A stretch of DNA of 64,000 bases from Lepidostoma basale (GCA_022606425.2 JAHDVF020000875.1:1426001-1490000); one strand, 5' to 3'. Positions 9,385 through 19,684 are shown, counted from the first letter of the stretch. Numbers and translations: made by a program. Notes: a model not told the origin generated them from the letters alone.

Positions 9385-9927
9385 TTGGAAACAAAAATTT
9401 ATCAATGAAAACGAAAATGGCCGTTCACAATGGACTTCTGGTCCCAAACCTTGTGTATTGAAGCAAATCATGTAACCAACAGAAGAAGGATGAGATCAGA
9501 ATACAAACGGAAGAGATAAGGTCCCTTAGACGTACGTATGTTAGAACGATGTACTACAGAATTTCAAATGTTGATATAAGAAAGGAATGCAGAACGGAAG
9601 AAGGTATAATGAATACAATTATGAAAGGATCGCTGCGTTGGTTCGGACATATGGAGCGCATGAATGGAGAAAGAATGGTTCAGAAAGTATACGTTAACGA
9701 TGTAATTGGAGTGCGGAGTCGAAGTAGAAGAGGAAAACATGGCATGACCAAATCCATCAAATTTTAAAGGTTGGTCATGTAAAAAGTTGGAAGAATCGAC
9801 GTGCGTGTATGACTCGTTGTATAAATGTGGAGGAATCTAGAGAAGTGTGTCAGGATAGAGTAGTGTGGCGGTCCATTCTCTCTGCCTACCTCTGCGGGGA
9901 AACAGCGTGATGGTTTGTTGTTGTACT
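9385..9927 (+). mobile_element. LINE-A2 copy
   Basis: Reads LSMKTKMAVHNGLLVPNLVY, a stop, then RSLRRTYVRTMYYRISNVDIRKECRTEEGIMNTIMKGSLRWFGHMERMNGERMVQKVYVNDV, followed by a frameshift. The 3' end is TGGCGGTCCATTC, CTGCGGGGAAACAGCG and GGTTTGTTGTTG. The GTT tail and GCGGGGAAAC distinguish A2 from A1. Confidence 0.88.
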
Positions 9928-10324
9928 TACATAATTTTAAACACTTATTTTATTGGTTTTAACCATTTTGGAACCACCGGTTTTGCTCCCACCGGAACTT
10001 CTATAAAATAAAAATAAAATTGCAGTTAGGTTTGTAACACGGAAACCGGTTATTTCCAGAAACCAACCGTTATTTCCAGAAATGGTTATTTCCAGAAACA
10101 AACAAAAAAATGTTGAAACAAATTATGTAACAAAGAAAAATCAAATAATTTGGTTAAAACAAACTGCATAAGAAACGAATGAATGTTAGAAGAATGATTT
10201 AAAATATCGTGTATATGTGAATCAGATCACGCTGTGTGAATGGAAAAAAAGTCAAGAAAGGTAAAGGAAAAAACAGCATGACATGAAAAATCAATTATAT
10301 AAACGCACCCATCTTCAAAGACGG

Positions 10325-10402
10325 AACTATGGACGAGCGTGCATGTCACGGTGTATGACTGTAGCATAGGTGCGAGAGTTATGTCAGGATGAAATAGTTT
10401 AT
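10325..10402 (+). mobile_element. LINE-A scrap
   Basis: Only GACGAGCGTGCATGTCACGGTGTATGACTGTAG to GTTATGTCAGGATG is recognisable, equivalent to the RACMTRCMNVEE codons. Confidence 0.45.
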
Positions 10403-10450
10403 CAAAATAATTTATCTTCATCATATTCGTTATTCGTTGTCATAAGTCAA

Positions 10451-10640
10451 CTATGTGGTAGTCCTTAGTGTCAAAGAGGCAGCTGCTACGACTGTCACAC
10501 CGAAGCGCCTGGGTTCAATTCCCAGCGATGACAGTGTTTAAAAATTCCACATTGTCTTTGGTCGTGTAGAATTCATATGACAAAAAAAAATGGCGATAGA
10601 CTAACTACCTATCACATTCATGAGAATTAATAGATAAAAA
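10451..10640 (+). mobile_element. SINE family S, decayed
   Basis: Box B-like GGTTCAATTCC (10512-10522) and the TACCTATCACA body block are present. Box A is damaged by small insertions. Confidence 0.75.
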
Positions 10641-10659
10641 AAATTATACGGTTATTGAG

Positions 10660-10752
10660 TTTAAATATCAGACATGTTAGATGTCGGAAGAATCGAGTGC
10701 GTGTATGACTCGCTGTATGAATGTGAAGGAAACTAGATGGGAATGTCAGGAT
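10660..10752 (+). mobile_element. LINE-A2 fragment, left of hAT insertion
   Basis: GTCGGAAGAATCGAGTGCG to GAAACTAGATGGGAATGTCAGGAT. The last eight bases gtcaggat (10745-10752) recur at 11648-11655 where the fragment resumes. Confidence 0.8.
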
Positions 10753-11647
10753 CAGAGGCGGTACTTCCATACAAGCCGAAAAGCCGGGCTTGCCTTAAAA
10801 AATTTATAATAAAACGATGTTTTTTTGCGCGTTTGAACCCTCTACGAATAAAATAATATTTTGAATTTTCGCGGGAGTTGAAGTGATTTAATTCGTTGCG
10901 TTGCAAATGACTCTGCTGACATGCGAAAAAATGACCCAAGTGTATGTTTTGTTCCACTCATACGCGCCGTATTTTATTTCACTCATACATACGTACCGTG
11001 GGTGAGATGCCCGCGATATCGCCCACGACCACATGTTTTGTTTCATGTTTTCGATGTGCTTCATATTGAGCTTAAAAAATTTACAAGGGTCTTTGTCGCA
11101 CTTGTGTATTTTTGGTTTGTAATCATATAGCTAGGTGCATATATACCAGAAGATATCTACAACTTTTTGTATGGATTTGAAGCCGGGCTTTATCACTCTG
11201 AAGTATGTTACTATTCGATGTGTCACGAACTTCATTTCTTTTGTCAGAATGTTATCTGTCATTTAATGTGCAGAAATGTTATGAAAAGAAAGATTATGTA
11301 ATTATTTTACGAACATCTATTTATAATTCGTGTTTCTTTGTTAACAAATGTATTATTATTGTCTGTTTACAGATTATTTCTTACTATTTTTTCGTTTCTT
11401 GTATTTCTATATACGTTATTATATTATATTATACAAGAACATGAGTTTGGTGACTCAAAAATTTTTTTTTGTAAAGGTTTAAAATGCGCCTAAAATAAGG
11501 TTTTAAAATCAATTAATTCACGTAAATAATTTAGAAACATAAAACTCTTTTAATCGAGGAAATACATTATCGTGATCCTCTACTAATATTATAACACAAG
11601 AAAGTCGGACGGGCTTGCCTTACTGGTTGACCCTAGGCACGCCACTG
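10753..11647. mobile_element. Non-autonomous hAT transposon
   Basis: Ends cagaggcg and cgccactg form a short inverted repeat with one mismatch, and inner GGGCTTGCCTTA phrases near both ends (10788 and 11612) extend the similarity. A perfect 8-bp target duplication gtcaggat flanks it. The 895-bp interior has only unsupported frames, such as one of 69 codons at 10921-11130, and no transposase signature. It interrupts a LINE-A2 copy and so postdates it. Confidence 0.82.
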
Positions 11648-11716
11648 GTCAGGATAGAGTAGTATGGTGGTCCATTCTCTCTGCCTACTATTTCGGGGGA
11701 ACAGCGTGATGTAATT
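11648..11716 (+). mobile_element. LINE-A2 fragment, right of hAT insertion
   Basis: GTCAGGATAGAGTAGTATGGTGGTCCATTC to CGGGGGAACAGCGTGATG; continues 10660-10752. Confidence 0.8.
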
Positions 11717-11836
11717 GTATACAACAATGTGGAAAGCAAAGAAAAACTACCACATTAAAATAATTAAAAAAAAAGTGGCATCCCAAGAACCCACGAAGAT
11801 ATTTGACTTGCTGCATACTTAATCACTAAGATTATA

Positions 11837-12210
11837 TTAGGTGTATAACTTTGCTTCCGCCGTTTTGGAATATAGTTGGAATAAACAGATCATAGATGTC
11901 ATACAATAAGCTTAAGTATTTGTAAACATAACGCCATCGAAATATTAGTCGATTTGTGTCTGCATCATAAAGTTATTCCAGATTAAACATGTCAACTTAC
12001 GAGCCAAATTCTCGTCATTTGCGGGAGATTTTAATTTTATGCTTTAATATGAAGAAATCTGCGGCTGAGGCTCATCGAATGCTCTCAAATACCTATGGTG
12101 AGGCCGCTATTAGTGAAAGAACGTGCCGAGAGTGGTTTCAACGCTTCAAGAACGGTGATTTTAACGTCGAAGACCAGCATGGCGGTGGAAGAGAGAAGGT
12201 TTTCGAAGAT
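11837..12210 (+). mobile_element. mauritiana-type mariner, 5' fragment
   Basis: Begins with the terminal inverted repeat ttaggtgtataactttgc preceded by TA and matches the copy at 19803-20664 up to GTTTTCGAAGAT, where similarity stops abruptly. A roughly 20-bp deletion follows the repeat. It encodes the N-terminal transposase helix-turn-helix region for 74 codons (11989-12210), then runs into unrelated sequence. Confidence 0.85.
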
Positions 12211-12246
12211 CGTTTTAATAACATAAAAAATAATTGTTTCTTGTAG
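11989..12246 (+). pseudogene. Mariner transposase, N-terminal fragment
   Basis: Starts MSTYEPNSRHLREILI and contains the mariner N-terminal signatures ERTCREWFQRFKNGDF. After residue 74 the frame continues into flanking DNA for about 11 codons. None of the catalytic aspartates is present. Confidence 0.85.
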
Positions 12247-12481
12247 AACTCCATAAAAGTACGGAATAGGATTAAAAACGTATATTTTCTAGAATATTTG
12301 TTAAATTATATTATACAGGTATATGAATGTCATGTTTCACCTGTCTAAGGCATTATAAAATGAATAAGAAAAATATTAATGGCTGAGACAGGTGAAACAT
12401 GTCATTAATGTAAAATATAATAAAACTTCTAGAAAATGTATTATTCATTCTTATTAATTATTTTATTAAATTAGTTTTTTT

Positions 12482-12870
12482 TGTACACAAATACTTGTAG
12501 ACAAATACTGGATTTTTACCCATTGCGGGTTAATCATTTTTTAATGATTAATTGTATCTCAATAGAGACGAAGATATAAAATATTTGGAAACAGAATATG
12601 GTAGTCGAGGCGTTTACAGGACTTATGACCTGTCATTGGTCGGGTTAAGTGATCACTTAATGTTAACAACATTCCCCATTCCGCCCTTCTTACGACACCA
12701 CGTTTTACAATTTTTTTTGGATCTTGTATATATGCTATTATACTATTTTTAACAACTTTACATTGTTGTACACTAACGCCATCTATTAAGATAATTTGTA
12801 AGCATTAAGCATAAAATCTTTATTAATACAATGTGAAAGGCTTTATACGCAATAATCACATTGCTAGATA
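12482..12870 (+). repeat. Family C repeat, long copy
   Basis: Left end is the inverse of the C terminus (ACAAATACTTGTAGAC, CCATTGCGGGTTAATC), then TGTATCTCAATAGAGACG, TTTACAGGACTTATGACC and TGTTAACAACATTCCCC, to the CAATGTGAAAGGC block. The right terminal repeat is absent here. Confidence 0.6.
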
Positions 12871-12897
12871 ACGCCTGGAGTAAAACTCCAATTTTCA

Positions 12898-13045
12898 TGC
12901 TAGGTATTTTTTTTATTCTTATACCAATGACAGATTTTTATACCATTTTATGCTAGGTATTATTTTTATTTTTATACCAATGACAGATTTTTATACCATT
13001 CAATGCTAGGTATTATTTTTATTTTTATACCAATGACAGGTCATA
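12898..13045. repeat. 53-bp tandem repeat, about 2.8 copies
   Basis: TGCTAGGTATT starts at 12898, 12951 and 13004, giving a 53-base period that also includes TATACCAATGACAG. The last unit runs into an inverted family C fragment. Confidence 0.85.
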
Positions 13046-13125
13046 AGTCTTGTAAACGCCTCGACTACTATATTCTGTTTCCAAATAATTTACATCTTCG
13101 TCTCTATTGAGATACAATTAATCCT
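13025..13125 (-). repeat. Family C fragment, inverted
   Basis: CCAATGACAGGTCATAAG, CGCCTCGAC and CGTCTCTATTGAGATAC are the reverse complement of the start of the copy at 12540. Confidence 0.65.
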
Positions 13126-13645
13126 TAAAAATATATTTTATTGACTAACATGAGAATACTTTTGAAAACTTTTTGTCGCTTCGTTTAAAAAATTAAATGT
13201 TCCATCTAGATTCGCAGAGTCCTCTCTGTATCGACGAAAGTACCAAAGCCATTGTGTACCAAAAACAATTTTTGCTTTATGTTCCTAATAGAAAGTATTG
13301 CGATTTGTGAAGCCCTCACGAACCCACCGTGTCACGTATACCTCTGAAAGGCAGGCGACGTGACTTGTGTGCCATCGGGGGTAAGAAATCGTCCCTAACT
13401 TCTTAAAATACTCTGTGCGGAAGTTTTTCACTAAGCCCTTTTATGTGGAAAGGGTTTTTTGAAGATTTTTGCTGTTGAGATTCAATTCTGTTTGACAAAA
13501 TAAAGAGAAGGACACTGATTTGAATTTGCACGGTATTTCAAACAAAAAAGATTAAATATTAATTAAACCAACTAACTAGCCTTCACGCTATTTGTAGATG
13601 CAAGAAGATTTTACTAGAACCGATACATTACTATAGAAAAGAAAA
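13126..13645. other. No recognisable feature
   Basis: Includes a locally GC-richer stretch (13190-13450) that matches nothing else in the window. A tiny LINE-A-like CTAACTAGCCTTCACGC lies near 13570. Confidence 0.4.
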
Positions 13646-13648
13646 AAA

Positions 13649-14216
13649 AAACAACTAACTAACTAACCATCACGCCGTATCTCCAAAGGGGTAGGCAGAA
13701 ATAATGGACCGCCTCACTGTTCTTTCCTGACATACATCTCGCTTTTCCTCTACTTTCATTCATAGTTTCATGCACGCACGTCGATTTCTTAGACTACTCA
13801 CGTGACCGACTTTTAATATTTGATTGATTTGATCTTGCCAAGTTTTCCTCAGCCTTCCTATATTTCTAACTCCAATCACGTCGTTTAAATATATCTCATT
13901 CGCCCATTCTGTCTACACAAATATTTTCCATTTGTCCAAACCATCTTAACGACCCTTTCATTATTTGGATTATAATACTTTCATTCGCACCGCATTCACT
14001 TTTTATATTTGCATTTGACACTATTATATACAGATTTACTACACATTCGTCTTAGAGATCTCATTTCTACTGCATTTATTCCACTTTCATCCTTCTTTTG
14101 CCAATTTTAGTCGGCACTAGAACACCATTGTGCAGTGCCATCTAGGCTTTTTTAAAATTGTCTATTGTTTGCGATGACAACCTTAAGTGCACCATTAACT
14201 CTGTTGCCTGCCCAAA
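13649..14216 (-). mobile_element. LINE-A copy, minus strand
   Basis: The (TTAG)n tail and ATCACGCCGT end lie at the left. Reading leftward from 14216 gives codons for GNRVNGALKVV through WFGQMENIC to the C-terminus, with many frame breaks. Intermediate between A1 and A2. Confidence 0.85.
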
Positions 14217-14620
14217 CCATTCTTAAAAAAAATGTTGTGAAAATACTAAGTTTTATTATATTTGTTAAAATGTTCTATATATTATTTCGCCATCGTTCTT
14301 TATGTAAGGAATGAAAATTAGCTTCCAAACACCGGGTATGTTATACGAAAGATTTCAATGAAAATTTTAATTTCGTCAAATAACTTTTCCCGTACGCATT
14401 TCGGAAATATTTCCAGGGTAAAATAAAGAGAATTCTTTTCGGAAAACGCAACGAAATAACAACTTTCTCCGCTCCCATAGCGACCCATTCACGGACGACT
14501 CGTGTGCTGGCATACCTGCAAGCCAGTGACGGACCCCGAGAAGGATCCCAATAAAGATATTATGAAGGATACCGAGAGGTCTGTGATGTGCGAGTTCACT
14601 CCTGTCACGACAGAAGGGGA
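14217..14620. other. No recognisable feature
   Basis: A minus-strand open frame (14376-14627) has no known motif and overlaps the family E repeat; treated as chance. Confidence 0.4.
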
Positions 14621-14623
14621 TAC

Positions 14624-14740
14624 TCACTTCATACCCGAGGCTGTTATAGGGCGCAGCGTCTCCCTTTCTTCAATCTTGCTCGTGCACTTCCAAGGCCTGT
14701 TCCCTGTCCATCCGGGACTTACATTTAATTTTGCATAGCT
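14624..14740 (+). repeat. Family E repeat
   Basis: CTTCATACCCGAGGCTGTTATAGGGCGCAGCG to CTGTCCATCCGGGACTTACATTTAATTT. The same block is at 51178-51275 and, inverted, at 29935-30088. It looks like a short interspersed element of unknown origin. Confidence 0.6.
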
Positions 14741-14819
14741 ATCGCAAGAAAATTCGCGTGAACATGACATTGCGTGCGATAACTTTATATTGACAAATAA
14801 AACTAACAAGCTAAATAAT

Positions 14820-14869
14820 CATATAAAATCAGTTTATTTTCTCAAAATATATTAAAAACAACAATTATA
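14820..14869 (-). mobile_element. LINE-B copy, 3' scrap left of mariner
   Basis: TCAGTTTATTTTCTCAAAATAT and AAAAACAACAATTATA match the 3' end of LINE-B (compare the reverse complement of 33670-33730). The copy continues at 16087 after the mariner. Confidence 0.85.
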
Positions 14870-16086
14870 TTAGGTCCTTACATATGAAATTGGCGTTTTG
14901 TATGGGAGGAATTTTTAAATATAATATATTTATTTAATCAAAGTATGTACCATTGGTATCTATGCACTTTTGCCATCTCAAAGGTAGTTCATCGATCCCT
15001 TTACCAAAAAAACTATTCGGACGGGAATCAATAAAATCTTTGAAGTCGGTTTGGACTGCCCCATCGGAGTTGAATTTTTTCCCTTGCAAGAAGTTATTCA
15101 AATTTCGAAAAAAACAGTAATCTGTTGGGGCAAGGTCCGGAGAGTACGGTGGATGTCTTAGACATTCCAATTGAAGCTCTTCTAATTTGGTAACCGTCTG
15201 TTGTGCAGTGTGTGGTCTAGCGTTATCATGAAGCAGCAGTGGTCTAGAGCGATTAACCAGCCTCGGTTGTTTAGCAGCTAGCTTTTCCATCATGGTTTGC
15301 AGTTGCTGACAAAAGACATCTGCCGTAATCGTCTGGCCAGATTTAAGAAAGCTGTAGTGAACGACACCAGCACTAGTCCACCAAACGCTCACAAGTAACT
15401 TTTTTGGAGTCAATTTTCGCTTGGGGCATGGTTTGGCTGGTTCGGCAGGGTTCAGCTATTGCGATGAGCGCTTCCGATTATCATACAGGATCCACTTTTC
15501 ATCACAGGTTCGATTAATAATCCCTTCATTATTGTGCCGGTTGAGTAATGCAACACAGCAGTCAACGCGCGTTTGTTGATTTGCTTCACTCAATTCGTGA
15601 GGTACCCACCTTTCAAGCTTTTTCACCTTCCCAATTTGCTTCAAGTGGATTAAAACAGTTTTATCACTAACACCGCAGCCTGCAGCTAACTCGGACGTGG
15701 TTTGCGATGGATCCGCTTCCACAATAGCCTTCAATTCTTCATTATCAACTTTGGTCTCCGGTCGTCCACGGGGCTTGTTCTGCAGGTCGAAATTTCCAGA
15801 ACGAAAACGTTGGAACCAAAAACGCACTGTGTTTTCTTTTGCGGCACCGTCGCCATACACATCATTAATCCTTCGAGCCGTTTCTGCAGCACTGGTGCCA
15901 CGGTGGAACTCGTACTGGTAAATAACGCGACATTTCAAGTTTTCCATTTCGTAATAATTTTCGAAACAAAAATACTTGAGTAAATACCTGTATAAATTTG
16001 AATTTGGAATTCCTAACCAAAGAGAAGATATTTAAGATCAAAGTTGCCAGTACGGCAAAACGCCAATTTCATATGTAAGGACCTAA
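14870..16086 (-). mobile_element. mariner transposon, 1,217 bp
   Basis: Thirty-one-base perfect terminal inverted repeats (14870-14900 and 16056-16086) start ttaggtccttacatatg and are flanked by the TA dinucleotide required by Tc1/mariner elements. The size is normal for mariner. The only gene is a transposase on the minus strand, broken by one in-frame stop. The element sits in the 3' untranslated part of a LINE-B copy, so it arrived later. Confidence 0.97.
14934..15947 (-). pseudogene. mariner transposase, one amber codon
   Basis: The 1,014-base frame starts at ATG 15947 (MENLKCRVIYQYEFHRG) and ends at 14934. It encodes the N-terminal DNA-binding half (NTVRFWFQRFRSGNFDLQNK, SELAAGCGVSDKTV) and the DD34D catalytic domain: first aspartate in TCDEKW, second in LLHDNARPHTA, third in YSPDLAPTDY. 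A TAG at 15456-15458 stands where the frame expects a tryptophan codon (TGG) just after NRKRSSQ; the reading frame continues unchanged beyond it. At 337 codons it is slightly shorter than usual, and the NRTCDEKW junction looks like a two-residue loss just before the first aspartate. The product would be truncated and inactive unless the stop is read through. Confidence 0.95.
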
Positions 16087-16300
16087 TATAATACTTTAAG
16101 GCATCTATTGAGAACAGGTAAAACATAAAAATATATAATACCAGGAACGCATAAGAGATGGTTCGACATTAGGAATACAAGATACTCTCCAAAGTCAAGA
16201 GTATTTGTCTTCTGAACGTACTTTCACAAATATGAAAGACGTCGATCTCCGAAGCGATCACCAGAGGCAGGAAGGCATCACCAGAGGCTATCTAATCATC
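16087..16300 (-). mobile_element. LINE-B copy, right of mariner
   Basis: TTTAAGGCATCTATTGAGAACAGG, ATAATACCAGGAACGC and the ESTFRR codon region (TTCTGAACGTACTTTC), ending near the RTNLPL codons (CCAGAGGCAGG). Continues 14820-14869. Confidence 0.9.
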
Positions 16301-16522
16301 ACGCCGTATTTCCGAAGGGGTTAGCATAATGATGGACTGCCACACTTTTCTTTCTTGACATATTTATGTCGATTCCTAAACATTCATACATCGTGTCATA
16401 CACCCACGTCGATTTCTCTGACTCTTCACGTGGCCGACATTCAATACTTGATTTATTTGATCGTGCCACGTTTTTCTTGATCTTCCTTTATTTCAAGTTC
16501 CATTAACATCGTTAACATATTA
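16290..16522 (-). mobile_element. LINE-A 3' fragment, minus
   Basis: ATCATCACGCCGTATTTCCGAAGGGG at the left end, to CCATTAACATCGTTAACAT. Abuts LINE-B at a duplicated ATCACCAGAGGC. Confidence 0.8.
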
Positions 16523-16682
16523 AGTTAAGAACAGTTGAAATGTATTATTATTGTTACGAGTACATTACTTAAAACACTGGTTATTTCTACTTTTGAGTTT
16601 ATTTTTTCGACAAGTTTTGAAAGTTTTACAACTTCATAATCGGGAGAACGATATAAACTTTATCGAAAAAAAACGGTGTTTG

Positions 16683-16800
16683 AACTAACTAACTAACTAA
16701 CTAACTAACCATCATGCCGATTCCCCGAAGGGGTAGGCAGAAAGAATGGACTACCACACGTTTCTTTCCTGACATATTTCTCTCGATTCCTCAACATTCA
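16683..16800 (-). mobile_element. LINE-A1 tail fragment, minus
   Basis: Five TAAC units, CCATCATGCCGATTCCCC and the last codons to CATTCA, then an abrupt switch to a plus-strand LINE-A piece. An inverted LINE-A junction, either from two insertions or a twin-priming event. Confidence 0.85.
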
Positions 16801-17093
16801 CCTAAAGTTATCATCGCAAACAAAAACCTATCCAAAAATATAAAATGTCAGTGCACAATGGTTTTCTTGTCCCGACCCTTATGTATGGAAGCGAAGCATG
16901 GAACTGGCAAAAGAAGGATGAAAGTAGAATAAATGCTGTAGAAATGAGATCTCTTAGACGAATCTGTATATGATAGAGTGTCGAATGAAAATAAAATAAG
17001 TAAATGGGGCGCGAATGACGGTTTTATGAACAAAACAATGAAAGGAATGAAGAAAGAATGGTAAAAACGTATATGTTAACGATGTAAATGGAA
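16801..17093 (+). mobile_element. LINE-A copy, left of family C insertion
   Basis: KVIIANKNLSKNIK through MYGSEAWNWQKKDESRINAVE to GTATATGTTAACG. It stops at atgtaaatggaa (17082-17093), repeated at 17507-17518. Internal deletions remove most of the MKGSLRWFGHMER codons. Confidence 0.88.
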
Positions 17094-17506
17094 TTTTAAT
17101 TGTATCTCAATAGAGACGAAGACGTAAACTGGAAACTGAACTTGGATGATCAAGGTGTTTACAGGACTTATGACCTGTCATTGGTTGGGTTAAGCGCACG
17201 CTTTATGTAATTACAACATTCCCCATTCCACCTTTTGATATTGTGATCATGCATGACAAATTTTTGGAAGATGTGGAAAAATCCATATTTATCTTCACGT
17301 GTCAGTTTCAGTCAGCCATTTATGTAGATTCGGTTGGACTTGTGAATTTTTTCAAGAATTAACCTATACAACCGACCCACTAACGCCATCTATGGAGAAT
17401 GATTTTCGGCATTTAGCAAACTACCTTATTAACACAATGCGAAGGCTGTCGCCTAACATATTGTTAGAAGCCGCTAGGAGTATTATTCCATTCTATATGC
17501 CAAAGA
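17094..17506 (+). repeat. Family C insertion with 12-bp duplication
   Basis: A 413-bp family C copy lies between perfect 12-bp direct repeats atgtaaatggaa in LINE-A. It starts TTTTAATTGTATCTC and ends near CCATTCTATATGCCAAAG; the long terminal repeat seen in other C copies is missing. A 12-bp duplication argues for a retroposition-like origin of this copy. Confidence 0.7.
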
Positions 17507-17690
17507 ATGTAAATGGAACTCGAAAAAGAGGAAGTCCGAGAAAAACGTGGCACGATCAAATAAATTAATTATTGAATGTCGGCCACGTGAGGAGAATTAC
17601 ACGCTGTATGAATGTAGAGAAATCAGGAGAAGTATGCCGTATTATAATAATATGGCGATTCATTCTTTCTGCCGACCTCTTAATTAAATT
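17507..17690 (+). mobile_element. LINE-A copy, right of insertion
   Basis: NVNGTRKRGSPRKTWHDQIN, then small deletions, to CATTCTTTCTGCCGACCTC. Tail lost. Confidence 0.85.
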
Positions 17691-18196
17691 AGTTTGTGCT
17701 GTTATCATATCGGTAAAATATGTGTAAAAAAAAATTATTTGTCGTTCAGATGATACTTTGTTTTTTTTTTTTCGAAAATTCACTTTTGGAATACATTTTT
17801 TTCACATAAATCTTTCACGTACGAGTCGCCAATAAATCTGTGTATGGGTTGCTAAGAATACGGGAATTATTTTTTTTATGAAAAGCGAGTCAAAATAAGT
17901 CAACCGCTTTTACCGACGGCTGTCTTAAATAAATTTAATAACGTCAAATGTTTTTTTATTTCTAGACGGATTATTTGATTTTCTGGTTGGTTACACGCAA
18001 TTCCTCCTTTTCCACTCCGCACCTTGCGACCTCTTTCTTTCTTTACCTCCGTGCGCACCTCTTTCTACTTTTCTTTCCTTCTCTCGGTAAATCAATATGG
18101 TTGCCTATACGTACAATTGTTACAAAAATACTGACATTCAGCGTGAAGTAAGTCAATAAGTTGTAGATATATTAATACTTGGCTTTCTTCACTATT
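17691..18196. other. No recognisable feature
   Basis: AT-rich with T-runs; a pyrimidine-rich stretch at 18000-18090 (CCTCTTTC phrases) matches nothing else here. Confidence 0.45.
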
Positions 18197-18197
18197 A

Positions 18198-18990
18198 TAA
18201 CTAACTAACTAACTAACTAACCATCACGCCATTTCCCCGGAGGGGTAGGCAGAGAGGATGGATCGCCACACTGGCCTGTCCTGGCATACCTCTCGAGCTT
18301 CCTCTACATCCAAACATCTTACCATGCACGCACGTCGATTGTTCCGACTTCGAATGTGGCCGCCTTTTAGTAATTGATTAATTTGGTCATGCCATGTTTT
18401 CATCGGTCGTCCTCGGCTTCTTTTCCCACTCACGCTGCTTGTGTACAACTTTTTAATCATTCTACTTTCATCTATTCGTTCCATATGCCCGAAATACCTC
18501 AGGGATCCTTTTTTAATTTTATTCATGATGCAGTCATCTGCCTTACATTTCTTTCTTATTTCATCGTTCGGTATTCTATCATACAACGTTTTCCCGCACA
18601 TTCTTCTTAGTGATCTCATTTCTACGGCGTTTATCTTGCTTTCGTCCTTCTTTTGCCAGCTCCAAGCTTCACTTTCACACATGAGGGTTGGCACTAGAAC
18701 TTCATTGTATACTGCTATATTTGCTTCTGTGGATATATTTCTATTTGCAATAATTACTTTGAGTGCGCCATTTATTTTATTCCCAGCACCAACCCTTCTT
18801 TCGGTGTCTTTCTCCATTTTTCCGTCTCTTGTAAACATGCTTCCCAGATACGTAAATTCGGTAACTTGCTCCAATTTCTCGCCTATCCCACTTATATCAC
18901 AAATCGTCATACATTCTTCTTTCTCGAAAACCATTACTTTAGATTTAGACACATTCATCACCAAGTCCCTCTTTTTGCATACTTTTAATG
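18198..18990 (-). mobile_element. LINE-A3 copy
   Basis: Starts with TAAC repeats and CCATCACGCCATTTCCCCGG at the 3' end. It is about 790 bp and truncated 5' just after the YADD motif region. The protein differs from A1 at many positions, so this is a separate older subfamily; related pieces are at 19163-19352 and 28209-28612. Confidence 0.92.
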
Positions 18991-19000
18991 TAAATAACAC
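18224..19000 (-). pseudogene. LINE-A3 reverse transcriptase, C-terminal 258 codons
   Basis: Open from 19000 to 18224. The first few residues are flanking sequence. The LINE part starts KKRDLVMNVSKSKVMVFEKEE, downstream of the catalytic YADD. It continues through the thumb-like TEFTYLGSMFTRDGK, then SLRRMCGKTLYDRIPND, YFGHMERIDESR, GRPMKTWHDQINQ and the terminal AYPSGEMA. The catalytic palm and the endonuclease are missing. The open frame over 258 codons suggests limited decay. Confidence 0.9.
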
Positions 19001-19162
19001 CGTATATTATTCGACCGAAATTTAATAATATTAAAAAATTGAATGTTAAAACAAAAACTTGAGATTAAGATATAATTTAAAGGGTCCTACGCCTTCCAGT
19101 CACTGGGCCGTGGTGGCCGTCATCTAGGTTATGACGTTTTACACTTTAACAAATTGAAGGGC
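18988..19162. repeat. Family D repeat
   Basis: About 175 bases also found at 33884-34058: AACACCGTATATTAT, AAACAAAAACTTGAGATTA, AGGGTCCTACGCCTTCCAG, GTGGTGGCCGTCATCTAGG, GACGTTTTACACTTT. No coding potential; class unknown. Confidence 0.7.
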
Positions 19163-19352
19163 TTTTCATACAACGTTTTACCACACATTCTTCTCAGTGA
19201 TCTCATTTCTACGGCGTTTATCCTGCTTTCATCCTTCTTTTGCCAGCTCCAAGCTTCACTTCCATACAAGAGGGTTGGCACTAGAACTCCATTGTGTACT
19301 GCCATCTTTGCTTCTGTGGATATATTTCTAATTGCAGTAATGACTTTGAGTC
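19163..19352 (-). mobile_element. LINE-A3 internal fragment
   Basis: Reads on the minus strand as ITAIRNISTEAKMAVHNGVLVPTLLYGSEAWSWQKKDES..NAVEMRSLRRMCGKTLYEK. Both termini are missing; it begins next to family D. Confidence 0.85.
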
Positions 19353-19559
19353 ACTTTACTATTATACGTATAATTAAAGATAATCATTAAAAACTTTTAT
19401 GAAATTTCATATAATTTTTTGATTTATTTAACTTATTTTTAACACATTTTAAGCTCCAGCAAGAACTTAAAAATTATATCAAAGAAATTATTCAAATTGA
19501 CATCGGAACAAATACACATAAAGGTTCGAAAAATCACGAAAATTTTACAATTGATATAT

Positions 19560-19680
19560 TATTGTAACACCTGATTATGATGAAAATTGTAATACATAAA
19601 AACTGAGTCTTATAATTTAACAGATTTTATTGTTAAAGTATCATAGTGCTTCGGCCAAAAAAATAGACTATTTAATTAAA
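19560..19680 (+). repeat. Ribozyme-like element, decayed right end
   Basis: TTGTAACACCTGATTATGATG is a damaged core, and the shared terminus TAGTGCTTCGGCCAAAAA follows 70 bases later. Confidence 0.5.
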
Positions 19681-19684
19681 TAAA

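Noticed and set aside
18441..19025. 194-codon plus-strand open frame
   Set aside because: Antisense shadow of the LINE-A3 frame at 18224-19000.
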